From contig JAFULE010000207.1 in assembly GCA_017483235.1 (NCBI GenBank), forward strand, positions 1 through 8,586: a DNA stretch of 8,586 bases, in the 5' to 3' direction. Position 1 is the stretch's first letter. Each line of letters opens with the position of its first letter. The stretch is from Faecalibacterium sp. (GTDB taxonomy: Bacteria > Bacillota > Clostridia > Oscillospirales > Ruminococcaceae). A program made the position numbers and the translations under genes. Of this stretch, positions 6,748 to 8,586 are shown one piece after another. The notes beneath the pieces are model-generated. The model saw only the letters and a program-made list of their open reading frames with translations. It ran no database searches and had not been told where the DNA came from.

Positions 6748-6794
6748 TTTACTTTCATCCCCGGTTTTGATAAAATTAACACATACTTCATAAT
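6748..6794 (+). promoter_or_regulatory. Candidate promoter(s) of the NAD-linked hydrogenase operon
   Basis: Two overlapping sigma-A-type candidates. (1) TTGATA (6767-6772, 5/6), 16-base spacer, CATAAT (6789-6794, 5/6). (2) TTTACT (6748-6753, 4/6), 17-base spacer, TAAAAT (6771-6776, 5/6) with extended TG (6768-6769). Either gives a leader of well over 100 bases before the NuoE-like gene. Candidate 1 has the better -35 and candidate 2 the extended -10; the sequence alone cannot decide between them. Confidence 0.5.
6765..6782. promoter_or_regulatory. Second Rex-operator-like site inside the hydrogenase promoter
   Basis: TTTTGAT-AAAA-TTAACAC has the 18-base geometry of Rex operators. The right half matches TTAACAA in 6/7 positions, and the left half matches the TTGTGAA version in 5/7. 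It covers the -35 of one promoter candidate and the -10 of the other, the expected place for repression. Its start is exactly 60 bases from that of the upstream 6705 site. The halves are poor mirror images of each other, so chance in an AT-rich promoter is possible. Confidence 0.35.
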
Positions 6795-6850
6795 AGGCGT
6801 TTTATGGGCATCGCTGCCGATACGGAGAAAGGCGGCACCATACTGCGCTG

Positions 6851-6879
6851 CAGCGGCCCGGTGGCTGTCCGCGCCGCTG
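6851..6879 (+). promoter_or_regulatory. GC-rich leader hairpin upstream of the NuoE-like gene
   Basis: CAGCGGC (6851-6857) pairs perfectly with GCCGCTG (6873-6879) around a 15-base loop in the 5' leader. It ends 21 bases before the AGGAGG ribosome binding site. It is followed by AT-rich sequence but not by a T-run, so it is not an obvious terminator. It does not match a riboswitch I recognise. Confidence 0.3.
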
Positions 6880-6900
6880 AACAGTGAGTTATTATTTATG

Positions 6901-6906
6901 AGGAGG
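6901..6906 (+). promoter_or_regulatory. Strong ribosome binding site of the NuoE-like gene
   Basis: AGGAGG, a full match to the core Shine-Dalgarno sequence, eight bases before the ATG at 6915. It fixes the start of the NuoE-like gene and suggests high expression. Confidence 0.85.
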
Positions 6907-6914
6907 CTTTACTT

Positions 6915-7403
6915 ATGGCACATATCAGTGAAGCAGGTGTGAAAAAGATTTGCGAGATCTGTGATCGTTACGCAAACGAAAAAACACCCCTGATGATGAT
7001 CCTGAGCGACATCCAGAATGAATATGGATACATTCCTCTGGAAGTACAGCAGATCGTATCCGAAAAAACCGGCATCTCGGTGGCCGAGATCTACGGTGTG
7101 GTTACCTTCTATTCCTTCTTCTCGCTGGAGCCCAAGGGCAAGTACGTGATCGGCTGCTGCCTGGGCACCGCCTGCTATGTAAAGGGCGCCCAGCAGATCA
7201 TCGACAAGTTTGCCGAAATTCTGGGCGTCGGCCCCGGCGGCACCACTGCCGACGGCCTGTTTACCCTGGACGCGCTGCGCTGCATCGGCGCCTGCGGCAT
7301 TGCCCCGGCTGTTACCATCAACGGCAAGGTTTACCCCAAGATGACCGTTGATCAGGTGCCCGCCGTTGTGGCTGAGTACCGTGCTATGGGAGGGATCAAC
7401 TGA
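6915..7403 (+). CDS. hydC: NuoE-like [2Fe-2S] subunit of NAD-dependent hydrogenase (HydC/HndA type)
   Basis: 162 residues, the usual length of the NuoE / 24-kDa family. The N-terminal half is helical (ILSDIQNEYGYIPLEV, 30-44, and GISVAEIYGVVTFYSFF, 53-69, are family blocks). The C-terminal thioredoxin-like domain binds a [2Fe-2S] cluster through Cys82 and Cys87 (C-LGTA-C) and Cys123 and Cys127 (C-IGA-C). In HydABC and Hnd hydrogenases this subunit passes electrons among the NADH, ferredoxin and H2 sites. It is the first gene of a rightward operon, and its TGA overlaps the next ATG by one base. The absence of other complex I genes and the neighbouring sensory hydrogenase argue for a cytoplasmic, probably bifurcating hydrogenase rather than respiratory complex I. 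An NAD-linked formate dehydrogenase remains possible because the catalytic subunit is outside the window. Confidence 0.92.
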   Translation: MAHISEAGVKKICEICDRYANEKTPLMMILSDIQNEYGYIPLEVQQIVSEKTGISVAEIYGVVTFYSFFSLEPKGKYVIGCCLGTACYVKGAQQIIDKFAEILGVGPGGTTADGLFTLDALRCIGACGIAPAVTINGKVYPKMTVDQVPAVVAEYRAMGGIN

Positions 7404-8586
7404 TGAAAACTTTTGACGAACTGAACAGCAAGGTTTGCAGCTGTACCGCTGCATTCGAAAGCAAGCTGGACGGCAGCAACGGCAAGCGCGCCATTCTGCT
7501 GTGCGGCGGCACCGGCTGCCTGAGCTCGAACTCGATGGAGATCAAGGAGAAGTTCCAGCAGCTGATCACCGACAAGGGCATGGATGACAAGGTCACCGTG
7601 AACATCGTCGGCTGCTTTGGCTTCTGCAGCCAGGGCCCCTTCGTGAAGATCTTCCCCGAAGATACCCTGTACCGTCTGGTCAAGATCGAGGACGTAGAAG
7701 AGATCTTCGAAACCGACATTATCGGCGGCCAGATCGTGGAGCGTCTGCTGTACGTTGACCCCGCCACCAAGGAAAAGGTCACCAAGCAGGAAGACATCAA
7801 CTTCTACAAAAAGCAGCGCCGCATTGCCCTGCACGGCTGTGGTGTTATCAACCCCGAAAACATCGAAGAGGCCATGGGCTTTGGCGCATTCCAGGGCCTG
7901 AAGCGCGCTTTGAGCATGCAGCCTCAGGACGTGATCAACGAAGTGCTGGAAGCCGGCCTGCGCGGCCGCGGCGGCGGTGGTTTCCCCAGTGGCCGCAAGT
8001 GGCAGTTTGCCCTGGGCAGCGTGGCTGACCAGAAGTATGTTGTGTGCAACGGCGACGAGGGCGACCCCGGTGCCTTTATGGACCGTTCGATTCTGGAAGG
8101 CAACCCCTATGCGGTTATCGAAGGCATGATGATCGCCGGCTACGCCATTGGCGCCACCGAGGGCTACTTCTATGTTCGTGCCGAGTACCCCATCGCGGTC
8201 AACCGCCTGCGCAATGCCATCCGGCAGATGAACGATATGGGCATTCTGGGCCAGAACATTCTGGGCACCGGCTTCAATTTCCAGGCTCACATCCGTCTGG
8301 GTGCAGGCGCTTTCGTCTGCGGTGAGGAGACCGCTCTGCTGAACTCCATCGAGGGCAAGCGTGGCATGCCCCGTCCCCGTCCTCCTTTCCCCGCAGTGAA
8401 GGGCCTGTGGGGCGAGCCTACCATCGTCAACAATGTGGAAACGCTGGCCTGCGTTCCCTACATCCTGCGGGAAGGCGCAGCCGAATTTGCTTCCTGCGGC
8501 ACCGAGAGGTCCAAGGGCACCAAGGTCTTTGCCCTGGGCGGCAAGGTCAACAACGTGGGCCTGGTGGAGATCCCCATGGGCACCAC
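7403..8586 (+). CDS. hydB: NuoF-like FMN/NADH-binding subunit of NAD-dependent hydrogenase (HydB/HndC type), right end cut
   Basis: 394 residues are visible and the frame is open at the edge; full-length relatives are around 600. Residues about 29-120 form an N-terminal thioredoxin-like [2Fe-2S] domain (Cys34/39 and Cys71/75), which is typical of HydB/HndC and absent from ordinary NuoF. The 51-kDa domain follows: GLRGRGGGGFPSGRKW (185-200) is the glycine-rich NADH/FMN loop, NGDEGDPGAFMDR (216-228) and GAGAFVCGEETALL (300-313) are further FMN/NADH blocks, and the visible part ends at the VEIPMGT start of the SLBB-like segment. The missing part should hold the [4Fe-4S] site and probably a C-terminal 2x[4Fe-4S] ferredoxin domain. 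It should oxidise or reduce NAD(H) at FMN, the presumed bifurcation site. ATG overlaps the previous stop by one base, with GGGAGGG (7388-7394) as ribosome binding site. Confidence 0.93.
   Translation, partial: MKTFDELNSKVCSCTAAFESKLDGSNGKRAILLCGGTGCLSSNSMEIKEKFQQLITDKGMDDKVTVNIVGCFGFCSQGPFVKIFPEDTLYRLVKIEDVEEIFETDIIGGQIVERLLYVDPATKEKVTKQEDINFYKKQRRIALHGCGVINPENIEEAMGFGAFQGLKRALSMQPQDVINEVLEAGLRGRGGGGFPSGRKWQFALGSVADQKYVVCNGDEGDPGAFMDRSILEGNPYAVIEGMMIAGYAIGATEGYFYVRAEYPIAVNRLRNAIRQMNDMGILGQNILGTGFNFQAHIRLGAGAFVCGEETALLNSIEGKRGMPRPRPPFPAVKGLWGEPTIVNNVETLACVPYILREGAAEFASCGTERSKGTKVFALGGKVNNVGLVEIPMGT

Larger units (their letters stand above)
6525..6914. other. Divergent regulatory region between two hydrogenase operons
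   Basis: 390 bases without a credible gene. It separates the leftward sensory-hydrogenase operon from the rightward NAD-linked hydrogenase operon. It is more AT-rich than the flanks, except for the GC-rich leader before the NuoE-like gene. It holds candidate promoters on both strands, two Rex-operator-like sites and a leader hairpin, listed separately. An 86-residue open frame across 6682-6942 has no ribosome binding site and runs into the NuoE-like gene in another frame, so I do not call it. Confidence 0.8.

Noticed and set aside
6682..6942. 86-codon plus-strand open frame in the divergent intergenic region
   Set aside because: It covers the promoter, has no ribosome binding site, and overlaps the NuoE-like start in another frame.
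7352..8290. 312-codon minus-strand open frame opposite the NuoF-like gene
   Set aside because: It is a shadow of a highly conserved NuoF-like coding region and has no independent support.
6915..8586. Respiratory complex I (nuoE-nuoF)
   Set aside because: The NuoF-like protein has the extra N-terminal [2Fe-2S] domain of HydB/HndC proteins, no other complex I genes are present, and the neighbour is a hydrogenase sensor.

Overview
The window looks like a chromosomal segment from an anaerobic, moderately GC-rich Firmicute. My best guess is a gut Clostridium of the Oscillospiraceae/Ruminococcaceae type (Faecalibacterium, Gemmiger or Subdoligranulum-like). This rests on the fermentative hydrogenase genes, the strong AGGAGG-type ribosome binding sites and the clostridial character of the proteins. 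The genus is a guess and was not tested. I see no mobile element, CRISPR array, tRNA or rRNA gene.

Layout: (A) 1-3190, minus strand, is a three-gene operon transcribed leftwards. In order of transcription it holds a MelB-like GPH-family sugar:cation symporter (3190-1793), a phosphodiester glycosidase/NAGPA-domain protein (1793-456) and an SGNH/GDSL hydrolase cut by the left edge (438-1). The first two genes share one base and the third follows after 17 bases, so they are probably co-transcribed to import and trim a glycoside or glyco-conjugate. The 221-base gap upstream (3191-3411) carries a candidate promoter with an operator-like palindrome, a hairpin touching the symporter ribosome binding site, and the terminator of the next operon.

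(B) 3412-6524, minus strand, is a second three-gene operon: a small thioredoxin-like [2Fe-2S] ferredoxin (6524-6273), a 559-residue [FeFe]-hydrogenase-like protein with ferredoxin, H-cluster, four-Cys FeS and PAS regions (6256-4577), and a SpoIIE/PP2C-type phosphatase with a C-terminal region I cannot assign (4584-3412). This matches the 'sensory' group C (C3-like) [FeFe]-hydrogenase plus phosphatase pairing, thought to sense H2 or redox state.

(C) 6525-6914 is a 390-base divergent intergenic region with candidate promoters in both directions, two Rex-operator-like sites and a leader hairpin.

(D) 6915-8586, plus strand, starts a NAD-linked hydrogenase operon: a NuoE-like [2Fe-2S] subunit (HydC type) followed, with a one-base overlap, by a NuoF-like FMN/NADH subunit (HydB type) that runs off the right edge. 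The catalytic HydA subunit would be expected just beyond.

The most interesting reading is that B and D form one system. A sensory hydrogenase and its phosphatase are transcribed divergently from the catalytic, probably electron-bifurcating hydrogenase, and the shared intergenic region may also answer to NADH/NAD+ through Rex. The usual partner kinase is not in the window.
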